Made by a program: the position numbers and the translations under genes | Source: DATFVA01 sp963764235 | GTDB lineage: Bacteria > Bacteroidota > Ignavibacteria > Ignavibacteriales > Ignavibacteriaceae | NCBI GenBank assembly: GCA_963764235.1 | Contig: CAVXRO010000008.1 | Location: forward strand, 186,001 to 250,000 | DNA: 64,000 nucleotides | Direction of reading: 5' to 3' | Notes under the pieces: generated by a model | Database searches by the model: none | What the model saw: only the letters and a program-made list of their open reading frames with translations | Told to the model about the DNA's origin: nothing | Shown: positions 40,833 to 49,676 of the stretch, in pieces | Layout of the letters: each line of letters opens with the position of its first letter | Numbering within the stretch: position 1 is the first letter of the stretch

Positions 40833-42830
40833 ATGGGACCGGCTGAATCTTCATATTCCTATCCGCTTATCCATCGTCTGGGAAAAATCATTATGCTTTA
40901 TCTGGCCTCCTCCTTTTTGATTTCTCAGATTATATATCCTCAGAATATATGGCTTAACTTTACAGCGAGTAATGAAGTTAAAGATGTTGCCTTTATGAAT
41001 GGTTTTGCCTGGGCAGCAACTAATGGGGGACTGCTGAGAGTTGATACGCAGACTCATCAGATTTTTCTATTTAATCCGTCAAACTCTGATATTCCTTCAA
41101 ATAATCTTTCCTGCCTTTATGCTGACCGTAAAAACATTTTGTGGATTGGTACATTCGGACAGGGTGCAGTGCGTTTTGATGGCAAGGAGTGGAAAACTTT
41201 TGATGAACATATGAGTGGACTTAAGTACGACAGGGTCCTATCCTTTGGAGAGGATAATTCAGGTATCCTCTGGATAGGAACAGAAATGGGCGTCAACCGA
41301 TATTATGATGGGGGAGTACATTCTGACTGGGACATACAGGGTATTATCCAGGATATCAAACTTGATAAGAGCGGCATTCTCTGGATTACAACAACAGGGG
41401 GATTGGAGAGAATTAAGGATTGTAAAATAATTTCATTCGAGGGTCAGACCAGTAAACCCGTGCCATTTTTCAATGTAAGGAACCTCGCGCTGGGTAAAGA
41501 TAAAGATGTATGGATGCTTACTGACGGGGGTATAGTAGTTTACCGCGACAGTAGTTATTCACAATACTATGGGCCTGTTCTTCATCCTAACACGTTTGTG
41601 GTAGATTCTACAGGAGATCTGTGGCTGGGTCTCAATAAAGGAATTATCCGGTCACATATGGGAGAACCGGAAGCCTTTGAAAAAGACAGCAATAAACCGG
41701 CAGGCAGAGTAGGCCGAATCAGAATAGATCCTGACGGCAGAGTCTGGGCCTGCAGCAATAAAGGGTTATTTGTATATGATACTTCCTGGAGTTTTATTAA
41801 TACCGCAACTTCTATAATAGCTTCCACGCAGTCAGTTAAAATATTTTCAGACAGTCATAAAAATATCTGGATGAAAAACGGCTCGGATCTTATTTTATAT
41901 GGCAGGAATACTACGGTTATTATTACGAAAGCACTAGGAGCACCTCCCGGATCAGATTCATTTGCTGAGGATAAAAACGGTAATTTGTGGTTCGGACATT
42001 ATCAGGGAATAACAAGTTATAACGGAAAGGTATGGGAAGGAATTGATACAATATCACAGCTTATAAAGAACAGGGACGTAGAAATTTTTGAAACTTATAA
42101 AGATACTTCCTGGGTAAATGCAAATTATAAGTCGTATCTGTTAGACAGTGCCTTCTACTTTGATCCGATTTATTCAGTTTCAACTCTGCATTTTGACAAA
42201 GATAATAACCTCTGGCTGAAAGCCGACAATTATTTATTTAAATTTGATCATAAAAACTGGATGGTCTATGATCAGTTTAATTCGGGAATTCCGGCAGAAG
42301 ATATTTCTGCTTTAACCAGCGACAACAAAGGCCACCTATGGATAGGTACCTTCAAACACGGCCTGTATGAATTTGATGGAGACGACTTTATCAGCTGCCT
42401 GTCATCCGGAACCTTTCCCGATACTTCAATTATCGGGCTTAATATTTACAACGATACATTAATTGTCAGAACCGACAGGCAGATCCAGTTTCTGCCGGAT
42501 TGCGATTTAAGTGAACGAAACAAGATGATGTTTATTAGTCCCTATGTCAGGAACATTTTTAAAGATTCAAAAGGAAACTATTGGTTTGGTTCCAATTTCG
42601 GTCTGTTTGAATTTACCTCGCCGGAAAAACGGGCTTTGTATGATATTCATAATTCAGGGCTGTCAAGCAATTATGTCAGTTCAATTTCTGAAGACTTTGA
42701 CGGAAACCTGTGGATATTAACCTCGACCGGAGGAGTAAATATTTTCAATGAAAATTCGATAGTCAACGAAAAGAGAATTAAGGATATTTTTACTAATAAA
42801 GGTATGATGAACCCGACTGCAGGACATTAG
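40833..42830 (+). CDS. two-component-regulator-type beta-propeller protein without output domain
   Basis: 665 aa with GGGAG upstream. A hydrophobic segment at about 17-36 (IIMLYLASSFLISQIIYPQ) acts as signal peptide or anchor. The rest is a chain of Reg_prop-like blades recognisable by repeats of ILWIGTxxG, LWITTTGGL, LWLGLNKGI, LWFGHYQGI, LWIGTFKHGLYEFDGDD and YWFGSNFGLFEF. Family members are usually sensor heads of hybrid kinases. No kinase, GGDEF, HTH or T9SS sorting domain follows; the protein ends after the last blade. It could be an extracellular ligand-binding protein. It begins about 65 bases after the rRNA terminator. Confidence 0.85.
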   Translation: MGPAESSYSYPLIHRLGKIIMLYLASSFLISQIIYPQNIWLNFTASNEVKDVAFMNGFAWAATNGGLLRVDTQTHQIFLFNPSNSDIPSNNLSCLYADRKNILWIGTFGQGAVRFDGKEWKTFDEHMSGLKYDRVLSFGEDNSGILWIGTEMGVNRYYDGGVHSDWDIQGIIQDIKLDKSGILWITTTGGLERIKDCKIISFEGQTSKPVPFFNVRNLALGKDKDVWMLTDGGIVVYRDSSYSQYYGPVLHPNTFVVDSTGDLWLGLNKGIIRSHMGEPEAFEKDSNKPAGRVGRIRIDPDGRVWACSNKGLFVYDTSWSFINTATSIIASTQSVKIFSDSHKNIWMKNGSDLILYGRNTTVIITKALGAPPGSDSFAEDKNGNLWFGHYQGITSYNGKVWEGIDTISQLIKNRDVEIFETYKDTSWVNANYKSYLLDSAFYFDPIYSVSTLHFDKDNNLWLKADNYLFKFDHKNWMVYDQFNSGIPAEDISALTSDNKGHLWIGTFKHGLYEFDGDDFISCLSSGTFPDTSIIGLNIYNDTLIVRTDRQIQFLPDCDLSERNKMMFISPYVRNIFKDSKGNYWFGSNFGLFEFTSPEKRALYDIHNSGLSSNYVSSISEDFDGNLWILTSTGGVNIFNENSIVNEKRIKDIFTNKGMMNPTAGH

Positions 42831-42838
42831 TTAGATCA

Positions 42839-45022
42839 TTAACCACCTGCTTCAGCAGCACGTTTTTCCAGAAATGCAAGAACCATTTTAAGCTGTCCGA
42901 AGGTGACATCTGAGGGAGCATTATCCTTTACTGTACGCAGTCTGATGTTTGTAAGTTCCTTTGGAAAATAAGCAGCAATCTCCTCGACCTCTTCTGCAGG
43001 AAGCAATTCATCAATATCAATAAGACCCTGTCTTACTCCTTTAGCAAGATAACCCTCAATTGTTTCAGCAGTAAGCCCTCTTTCAGCGGCTGTCATCGCG
43101 ATATCCCTGAACTCACGGAACAGTCTTATTGTTTCTTCGACTGTGCCTCTTTTTTTTGCTGAATATGAACTCCGGATATTTTTTATTCGCTTCACTGACC
43201 GGGCAGCATTATTCAGGTATTCATCCAGAACAAATCCGCTGCGGCAGTAACTTATTTTATCAAGAATATCCTCCAGCAGCTGATTTATAAAAATGAGATG
43301 GCGGTCAATCATAGTTGAAATCTTTTTTGTATCCGCAGCGATCGGGTGATCAATAAACCGCTGTCTCCATTTGAGTATTTCGGCATAAAAATATCCGGCT
43401 CCTTCCTTCAGCCTTTTCTGTAGTTCCACGTTCTGCTCAACGGATGGATGTTGTCTACCAAGTTTCCAGATAATCTGTTTAAATTTTTCCGAGACTTCAT
43501 ACAATTCTGATTGGACAGTAATTAAACCCGACAGCCACTCCATAGAATCTTTATTAATTTTATCGCTGTTCTCCCGAAGAAATTCATTCATTTCGATAAG
43601 AGCATAGTACCAGCTGGTCCAGGTATATATATCATTAATCTCTTCCAGCATATAATTCTGCCGTGATTCAGCAAACTGCTGCGGCAGACTTTTATTCAGG
43701 TTATCACTCTGCCATTGGATAAAATCTGAATGCCCGCCAAGATAATTCCTGCCGACCGGTGTTTTAAGTACCAAGCCTTCCAGCGAAGTACAGCGGCTTA
43801 AGGCCACATAAACCTGTCCTTTAGCAAATGCTCTCTGTGCATCAATAACAACCTTCTCAAATGTTAATCCCTGGCTTTTATGAATAGTGATTGCCCAGGC
43901 AAGCCTAAGAGGATACTGGATAAAGCTGCCGAGAACCTCCTCGGTAATCTCCCGTGTTACCGGATCCAATCTGTACCTTATATTCTCCCATTCACTCTTC
44001 TTTACTTCTATTTCGTTAGTGTCGTCTTTACATTTAACTTTTATAGTGTCGGCATTAAGCTTGGTAACAGTTCCGATCTTCCCGTTAAAATAGTTTCTTT
44101 CCTCAATATCATTTCTCAGGAACATTACCTGAACACCCGTTTTAAGTTCAAGCTCCCTTTCAGCCGGGAAAGCATTTTCCGGAAAATCATCTATTACCTC
44201 TGCCCTGTATCGATGAATTTCACTATCAATACCTGCTAATTTCAACCGGTTTATTTCATCTGCCTGCTGGTTGTGTGTTGTGAGCGTTATGTATTCCTCT
44301 TCGTCCTGCGGAACAAAATCATTTATTAACCTCGACTGAAGTATCCCGAAATTTTCGATTGAAATATTGTTATCTCTTATCCCGTTCAGGATCTCAATAA
44401 AACGGGCATCTGTCTGTCTGAATATTTCCTTAAGTTCAATTATGACGGGAGGATTTTCACGCAGCACAAAACTGTCAAAAAAGAAAATTGATGAATAGAA
44501 TTCTCTCAGAATTTCCCAGTCATCCCTTTTTACCACAGGAGGGAGCTGGTACAGGTCTCCCACGAACAGCACTTGTACACCACCGAAGGGACGGTGAGGA
44601 TTCTTCCTTACATACCGCAAAATTGTATCGATTGCATCAACGATGTATGAAGCAACCATACTCGCTTCATCAATAATCAGCAGATCAAGATTCCGGAGCA
44701 GATCAAGTTTCTCACTGCTGTACCGGAGCTTCGAGAGAAGCGGGTGGCGCTTAACACTTTCTTTATTAAATGAATAACCAGTTGAGGGAATTATTATTCC
44801 GAAAGGAAGCTGAAAAAGAGAATGCAGCGTAACACCCCTTGCATTAATTGCGGCAACTCCTGTAGGTGCAGCCACAACACACTCCTTCAATGTGTTCGCA
44901 CGAACATATTTTAGAAAGGTTGTTTTACCGGTACCTGCTTTTCCGGTAAGGAATATATTCTGATTTGTTTCGGTAATAAAACGATAAGTGATATCAAATT
45001 CGGCGGTGTGTCTGATTATCAT
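42839..45022 (-). CDS. Pif1-like DNA helicase with C-terminal helix-turn-helix domain
   Basis: 727 aa from the ATG at 45022 (AAAAGGGT upstream); the frame extends 20 codons further but without support. Superfamily 1B motifs: Walker A LTGKAGTGKTTFL, APTGVAAINARGVTLHSLF, Walker B LLIIDEASM, GDLYQLPPV, and WAITIHKSQGLTFEKVVID plus VYVALSRC. The C-terminal 250 residues are helical and end in an RQC/HTH_40-like module (ETIEGYLAKGVRQGLIDIDELL). Pif1 helicases resolve G-quadruplexes and act in replication restart. It ends eight bases from the convergent propeller gene and diverges from the sigma-54 activator. Confidence 0.92.
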   Translation of the reverse strand: MIIRHTAEFDITYRFITETNQNIFLTGKAGTGKTTFLKYVRANTLKECVVAAPTGVAAINARGVTLHSLFQLPFGIIIPSTGYSFNKESVKRHPLLSKLRYSSEKLDLLRNLDLLIIDEASMVASYIVDAIDTILRYVRKNPHRPFGGVQVLFVGDLYQLPPVVKRDDWEILREFYSSIFFFDSFVLRENPPVIIELKEIFRQTDARFIEILNGIRDNNISIENFGILQSRLINDFVPQDEEEYITLTTHNQQADEINRLKLAGIDSEIHRYRAEVIDDFPENAFPAERELELKTGVQVMFLRNDIEERNYFNGKIGTVTKLNADTIKVKCKDDTNEIEVKKSEWENIRYRLDPVTREITEEVLGSFIQYPLRLAWAITIHKSQGLTFEKVVIDAQRAFAKGQVYVALSRCTSLEGLVLKTPVGRNYLGGHSDFIQWQSDNLNKSLPQQFAESRQNYMLEEINDIYTWTSWYYALIEMNEFLRENSDKINKDSMEWLSGLITVQSELYEVSEKFKQIIWKLGRQHPSVEQNVELQKRLKEGAGYFYAEILKWRQRFIDHPIAADTKKISTMIDRHLIFINQLLEDILDKISYCRSGFVLDEYLNNAARSVKRIKNIRSSYSAKKRGTVEETIRLFREFRDIAMTAAERGLTAETIEGYLAKGVRQGLIDIDELLPAEEVEEIAAYFPKELTNIRLRTVKDNAPSDVTFGQLKMVLAFLEKRAAEAGG

Positions 45023-45218
45023 TGATACCCTTTTAATTTCTGAGTGTACAAAATAATAATATTTGAATACACAAAAAAACACTGATGATTTTTACAGACA
45101 TATAAGTATTTTCAAATCTCACAGATACACAAATTCTCAATTAAAAGTCTTGCTATCCCGATATTTCGTTTTTATATTAAAAAGTCGAGGTAACTTTAAA
45201 AGATACATTTGGTCAGTT

Positions 45219-47120
45219 ATGTTAAACGATAACAGCCAGGAAAACTATGCGATAAGGGCGATTCTTGAAGGTACTTCCAGCCAAACCGGTTCTGATTTCT
45301 TTTTTGCTCTTGTAAAGAATCTGTGTGATGTTCTTGGTACTTCCGGAGCTTGGGTAACAGAGTACTTTGAAGATTTACGTCTGCTTCGCGCTCATGCATT
45401 TTGTTACCGGAATAATTGGATAAAAGATTTTGAATACAGAATTGAAAACACTCCTTGTGAAAAAGTTATTGATCAAAAAAAATTTGTGCATATAAAAGAA
45501 AACGTTTCCGGACTTTTCCCGGATTCTCCGGATTTTGGTGTTAAGGTAGTCAGCTATATGGGGGCACCTTTGCTTGATGTGAACGGAGAAACATTAGGAC
45601 TCCTTGCCGTAATCGATGACAAACCAATGCCGGTAAAACAAAGCAATGAGGCTATCTTCCACATTTTCGCAGGCCGTGCAGCAGCAGAATTGCAGCGGTT
45701 AAAAACAGAGAAGGAAATTCACGAAAAAGAGAGTAAGCTGCGCCGGTTAATAAACAGTGCGATGGATGGAATCATCGAACTTAACCAGGAACTTGAAATA
45801 ACGATGATGAACCCGGCTGCCATCAGGCTGGTTAATTGTCTCCCCGGAGAGGCATTAGGAAAAAATTTCATGGAACTTCTGTCTGAAAAAGGACAGGAGA
45901 TTTTCGTAAGTGCGCTTGAAGAACTCGAGAAACTGGAAGAAGGAGAAAAATACATCTGGATAACAGATAGTCTTAATATTCATTGTAAAAACGGCGTTAA
46001 CTTTCCTGCTGAAGCAACAGTATCACAGAATAAAAATAAAAACGCAATTTTCTATACTGTTATACTGCGCAGTATAAATGATAAACTTGAAGCTGAAAAA
46101 AAGATTCATTCTCTCAAAGCTGAGACAGAGTACCTCAAGGAGGAACTGAAACTGATGAATGATTTCGATGATATTGTTGGGCAAAGCCGCCCGGTAATGA
46201 ACCTTCTGAAAGACATAAGTATGGTAGCCAAAACCGATAGTACCGTATTGATTTCCGGTGAAACCGGTACGGGAAAAGAACTTACGGCGCGGGCAATACA
46301 CCTTGCAGGAAGCAGAAAAAACAAACCATTGATAAAGGTTAATTGTGCTGCTATTCCTTCATCCTTGATTGAGAGCGAGTTTTTCGGACATGTAAGCGGA
46401 GCTTTTACGGGAGCTACAAGAAGAAGGACAGGAAGATTTGAGCTTGCGGCTGGAGGAACCATTTTCCTTGATGAGATCGGCGAATTGCCGCCGGATATGC
46501 AGGCGAAGCTTCTGCGGGTACTGCAGGATGGAGAGTTTGAGCCTGTTGGAAGTTCAGATACCAGCAGGGTCAATGTCAGGGTCATTGCTGCCACAAATAG
46601 AAATCTGAGCGAAGAAATCAAAGAGGGTAAATTCAGAGAAGACCTGTACTACCGGCTCAATGTTTACCCCATTCATGTACCTCCTTTAAGGGAAAGGGGA
46701 AATGATATTCTCAGGCTGGCAGATGAGTTTTTAACGAGGTTCTCAAGAAAATTCGGTGTTGATACACCAAAACTTTCAATTGCAGCAAAGGAAAGACTGC
46801 TGTCCTACCATTGGCCGGGAAATGTACGTGAGCTTCAGAATATAATTGAAAGAGCTGTAGTTACTGCTAAAGAAGGCACGGTTATAATCGATAATATATT
46901 GCCATATGATGGCAAATCTTTTACCACAAACAGCAGCCCGCCGAAGGACACTAAAATATTATCACAAAAAGAGTTACAGGAGCTTGAAAAAGAAAATATT
47001 TTACGGGCTTTAAATTCAACTAATTGGAAGGTTTCCGGGAGCGATGGTGCTGCTAACCTTCTGGGACTACCGCCAACCACTCTAAGTTCTAAAATAAAAG
47101 CTCTTCAGCTGAAGAGATAA
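45219..47120 (+). CDS. GAF-PAS sigma-54-dependent transcriptional activator (NtrC family)
   Basis: 633 aa from the ATG at 45219; an upstream TTG at 45063 would add 52 residues of no clear domain that lie across the divergent promoter region. GAF domain about 1-170 (ILEGTSSQTGSDFFFALVKNL), PAS about 175-290 (AMDGIIELNQELEITMMNPAAIRLV), coiled linker, AAA+ domain about 335-560 with Walker A GETGTGKE, loop GAFTGA and Walker B FLDEIGEL, then a Fis-type HTH end (SDGAANLLGLPPTTLSSKIKAL). No receiver domain, so the signal is probably a small molecule, gas or redox change sensed by GAF or PAS. Confidence 0.93.
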   Translation: MLNDNSQENYAIRAILEGTSSQTGSDFFFALVKNLCDVLGTSGAWVTEYFEDLRLLRAHAFCYRNNWIKDFEYRIENTPCEKVIDQKKFVHIKENVSGLFPDSPDFGVKVVSYMGAPLLDVNGETLGLLAVIDDKPMPVKQSNEAIFHIFAGRAAAELQRLKTEKEIHEKESKLRRLINSAMDGIIELNQELEITMMNPAAIRLVNCLPGEALGKNFMELLSEKGQEIFVSALEELEKLEEGEKYIWITDSLNIHCKNGVNFPAEATVSQNKNKNAIFYTVILRSINDKLEAEKKIHSLKAETEYLKEELKLMNDFDDIVGQSRPVMNLLKDISMVAKTDSTVLISGETGTGKELTARAIHLAGSRKNKPLIKVNCAAIPSSLIESEFFGHVSGAFTGATRRRTGRFELAAGGTIFLDEIGELPPDMQAKLLRVLQDGEFEPVGSSDTSRVNVRVIAATNRNLSEEIKEGKFREDLYYRLNVYPIHVPPLRERGNDILRLADEFLTRFSRKFGVDTPKLSIAAKERLLSYHWPGNVRELQNIIERAVVTAKEGTVIIDNILPYDGKSFTTNSSPPKDTKILSQKELQELEKENILRALNSTNWKVSGSDGAANLLGLPPTTLSSKIKALQLKR

Positions 47121-47269
47121 AATCGAATACATCGATGTTCCAAATGACTGGAAACTCTTTATCGCGAATTATGCAATAAATGAACCCGTCGCTATTAAAA
47201 GTTACTGCTTCTTTCAGGAGATAAATGCATCCATTCTTTCAGAATACCTTACTTAATTTCATAAAACAG

Positions 47270-47306
47270 CCTGACGAGAATTCGTAACTCTCTAAATCTC
47301 GTTAGG
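47270..47306. repeat. inverted repeat downstream of the sigma-54 activator
   Basis: CCTGACGAGA and TCTCGTTAGG pair over 10 bases with one G-U. No T-run follows, so it may be a weak terminator or an operator of the OsmC gene. Confidence 0.35.
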
Positions 47307-47416
47307 GTGTGTCATTCCATTTTCTTCAAAAATTTCTTCTGACTGAAGATTTTTTCCGTTTCTCTCCCTGGCATTTTTTATGCATCACAACATATATCCA
47401 AAATCAGAAATTTAAA

Positions 47417-47986
47417 ATGCGTGATAAGGTAAACGGTATAGATAATACCAGGTTATTTGAAATAATGGATGCTGTAAGGCATCAGCCCTCGCTGGCGAAA
47501 TTTATTTTCCGCGTAAATAATACCTGGATGAATGGCGGGCACAGCAGATCTGTAATAAAAGGATTCTTCGGGGCCGAAAAAGAGGATGATTCCCGTCCCT
47601 CCCCGTATATCTTTGAAATAGATCAGCCTTCCGCTTTACTCGGAGAGGATAAAGGACCTACTGCTATAGAATATTTACTTAATGCTCTTGCCGGATGTTT
47701 AACTAATTCTATAGTATGCCTGGCTGCGGCGAGAGAAATTTCTTTGACTGATATTGAATCGGAAATAGAAGGACGGGTTGATTTGAGATATATGCTCGGA
47801 TTGAGTTATGATGACGAAAATATTCTTGAAAACATAAAGATTAAATTCAGGATTAGAGGGAAAGGATTATCTCAAAAAGAAAAACAATTCCTTTGCGAAC
47901 TGGGAGAGAAGACGTCCATTGTATATAGGATTATTACAACACCATTCCCGGTCAAAATATCTGTTGAGGATGATTTTTACGAATAA
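47417..47986 (+). CDS. OsmC-family protein
   Basis: 189 aa from the ATG at 47417; an upstream ATG at 47309 gives 36 extra residues of no similarity. The OsmC fold shows GEDKGPTAIEYLLNALAGCLTNSIVCLAAA with the peroxidatic-type Cys in AGCLTNS. The second, C-terminal Cys of Ohr/OsmC peroxidases is replaced in the EKTSIVYRI segment, so this belongs to the one-Cys branch, and thiol peroxidase activity is uncertain. It lies beside the probable methanethiol methyltransferase. Confidence 0.85.
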   Translation: MRDKVNGIDNTRLFEIMDAVRHQPSLAKFIFRVNNTWMNGGHSRSVIKGFFGAEKEDDSRPSPYIFEIDQPSALLGEDKGPTAIEYLLNALAGCLTNSIVCLAAAREISLTDIESEIEGRVDLRYMLGLSYDDENILENIKIKFRIRGKGLSQKEKQFLCELGEKTSIVYRIITTPFPVKISVEDDFYE

Positions 47987-48039
47987 TATCAGAGCAGAGA
48001 AGTAATGGCATATAATATAATAACAAGAAGGAGGTTCTT

Positions 48040-48801
48040 ATGAAGCGGTTTCTTTTTTTTCTGTATGGAATAATTTGTTATTCCATATTTTTTGTGACAT
48101 TTCTCTATGCTATAGGGTTTGTTGGTGATTTATTAGTGCCGAAAACTATAGACTCAGGCTTCCAGGGAGGAACAGCCAATGCCTGGATAGTAAACATCCT
48201 GCTGCTCTCACTATTCGCTGTACAGCATAGTGTAATGGCACGACGGGGATTTAAGAGATGGTGGACAAAGTTTGTTCCCAAACCAATCGAACGAAGTACC
48301 TATGTTCTTTTCTCCAGCATAATTCTTATCCTCATCTTTGCATACTGGAGACCGATTGCGGGTGACATATGGAATGTTCAGGGAACTGCTGCCGGCTCTT
48401 TATTAACAGTACTCTATTTTGCGGGATGGTTTATAGTTCTATTCGGAACTTTTCTTATCAACCATTTTAACCTTTTCGGACTCCAGCAGGTTTATCTCAA
48501 CCTGAAAAATAAAGATCTTCCCCGTCCGCATTTCGCCAAACCAGTATTCTACAAAATTGTGAGACACCCATTAATGCTGGGATTTATTATTGCCTTCTGG
48601 GCTGCCCCGCATATGACAATCGGGCACCTGCTTTTTGCTTTTGCTACAACCGGATACATACTGATTGCTATTCAGCTTGAGGAAAGGGATCTTGTTTCCT
48701 TCCACGGTGATGAGTACAAAAGGTATCAGCAGGAGGTTTCGCAGATCATCCCAATGCCTCCGAAGAAAACCGTTCCAAACGGAGTTATGGAAAGGAACTA
48801 G
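48040..48801 (+). CDS. mddA: methanethiol S-methyltransferase (isoprenylcysteine methyltransferase-like membrane protein)
   Basis: 253 aa with five or six membrane helices and a strong AAGGAGG. AVQHSVMARRGFKRWWTKFVPKPIERSTYVLFSS and FGLQQVYLNL are characteristic of MddA. The SAM-binding C-terminal ICMT/PEMT motif is RHPLMLGFIIAFWAAPHMTIGHLLFA with EERDLVSFHGDEYKRYQ. MddA methylates methanethiol to dimethyl sulfide at the membrane. NnrU/ICMT relatives are the alternative; the N-terminal ERSTYVL block favours MddA. No MegL gene for methanethiol production is adjacent. Confidence 0.8.
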   Translation: MKRFLFFLYGIICYSIFFVTFLYAIGFVGDLLVPKTIDSGFQGGTANAWIVNILLLSLFAVQHSVMARRGFKRWWTKFVPKPIERSTYVLFSSIILILIFAYWRPIAGDIWNVQGTAAGSLLTVLYFAGWFIVLFGTFLINHFNLFGLQQVYLNLKNKDLPRPHFAKPVFYKIVRHPLMLGFIIAFWAAPHMTIGHLLFAFATTGYILIAIQLEERDLVSFHGDEYKRYQQEVSQIIPMPPKKTVPNGVMERN

Positions 48802-48953
48802 CTGTCCTGAAAAACGTAATCAGCCAGGAGTCTTCAATTGAAAAAGATTCCTGTACAGGATTGGCTGAAATTAATTCCTGTGCCGGGTGATTGATTGTGC
48901 AAAATCTATTAATGATTAATATATGACGTAATGAAGTCAGAAAGGAGTAAGAA

Positions 48954-49217
48954 ATGCAGTTTCACATAACTTATCAGGTCACACCTGAACATAGAGATGA
49001 AGTACAGGGACTATTCAAAAAGACCGGCGCACGTCCTCCTGAAGGTGTCACAATGAAAGGAAGGTGGCATAATCTTAATGGAAATGAGGGATATATCATT
49101 GCTGAAACAGGTAATAGCGAAGCAATGGGTAAATGGATCCAGGAATGGTCAAATATGTTATCCTTTAAGGTCGTACCTGTACTTACCGATGAAGAAGTTG
49201 CAAAAGTTATCGGTTAA
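48954..49217 (+). CDS. DUF3303-domain protein
   Basis: 87 aa with AAGGAG upstream. It begins MQFHITYQVTPEHRDEVQGLF and contains GRWHNLNGNEGYIIAETGNSEAMGKWIQEWSNML, the DUF3303 ferredoxin-like-fold pattern. Function unknown. It is followed by a hairpin terminator shared with the convergent YCII gene. Confidence 0.8.
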   Translation: MQFHITYQVTPEHRDEVQGLFKKTGARPPEGVTMKGRWHNLNGNEGYIIAETGNSEAMGKWIQEWSNMLSFKVVPVLTDEEVAKVIG

Positions 49218-49222
49218 CCTTA

Positions 49223-49253
49223 GGGCCTGCTAGTCAAGGCAGGCCCCTTTTTC
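49223..49253 (+). terminator. terminator of the DUF3303 gene, shared with the convergent YCII gene
   Basis: GGGCCTGC and GCAGGCCC pair around an eight-base loop and are followed by CTTTTTC. The stop codon of the minus-strand gene lies inside the stem at 49230. Confidence 0.8.
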
Positions 49254-49619
49254 TGTCCACCAGGGGTGAATCTCATAAGATAGCCGTCCTGATTGAATTG
49301 CAGGATCATTTTTAATCAATTCCTTCACTTCTTCTTCGGAATTAACATCGAAAATAAAAATACCTCTCCAGTCGCCGTCATCTCCAAAAGGCCCGGCAAT
49401 TTTAAGCTTTCCGTCCTCTGCAAGCTTGCGGATATTTGTCAAATGTCCTTCCTGGATTTTCTCAAGTTCAAGTGAATCTATGCTTCCGGCATTGGGACCT
49501 CTTGTAAGCATTACAAAAAAATATTGTTTGATGTTCGGATATTTGTTTTCCTGCTGCTGAGCGGTTGCTGCAGTTGAGAACATTATTACCAGTAACAGAA
49601 GTGCTGCAGATTTCTGCAT
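49230..49619 (-). CDS. exported YCII-domain protein
   Basis: 129 aa. A signal peptide (1-20, ending ATAQQ) precedes a YciI-like domain from about 30: YFFVMLTRGPN, EGHLTNIRKLAEDGKLKIAGPFGDDGDWRGIFIFDVNSEEEVKELIKNDPAIQSG. YciI proteins are normally cytoplasmic dimers with a His/Asp pair; His54 is in EGHLTN. Export is unusual for the family but recurs among Bacteroidota. Enzymatic role unknown. Confidence 0.82.
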   Translation of the reverse strand: MQKSAALLLLVIMFSTAATAQQQENKYPNIKQYFFVMLTRGPNAGSIDSLELEKIQEGHLTNIRKLAEDGKLKIAGPFGDDGDWRGIFIFDVNSEEEVKELIKNDPAIQSGRLSYEIHPWWTEKGACLD

Positions 49620-49676
49620 AGGCTTACCTTTAGATTTTTAATTAAAAATAATCAATAGCAGTTTATAAATGAAAGC

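Noticed and set aside
45063..45218. N-terminal 52-residue extension of the sigma-54 activator from TTG
   Set aside because: The residues are low-complexity, cover the divergent promoter region and precede a normal GAF start at 45219.
48830..48890. Imperfect inverted repeat TCAGCCA/TGGCTGA after mddA
   Set aside because: Only seven pairs across a loop of more than 40 bases, with no T-run; probably chance.
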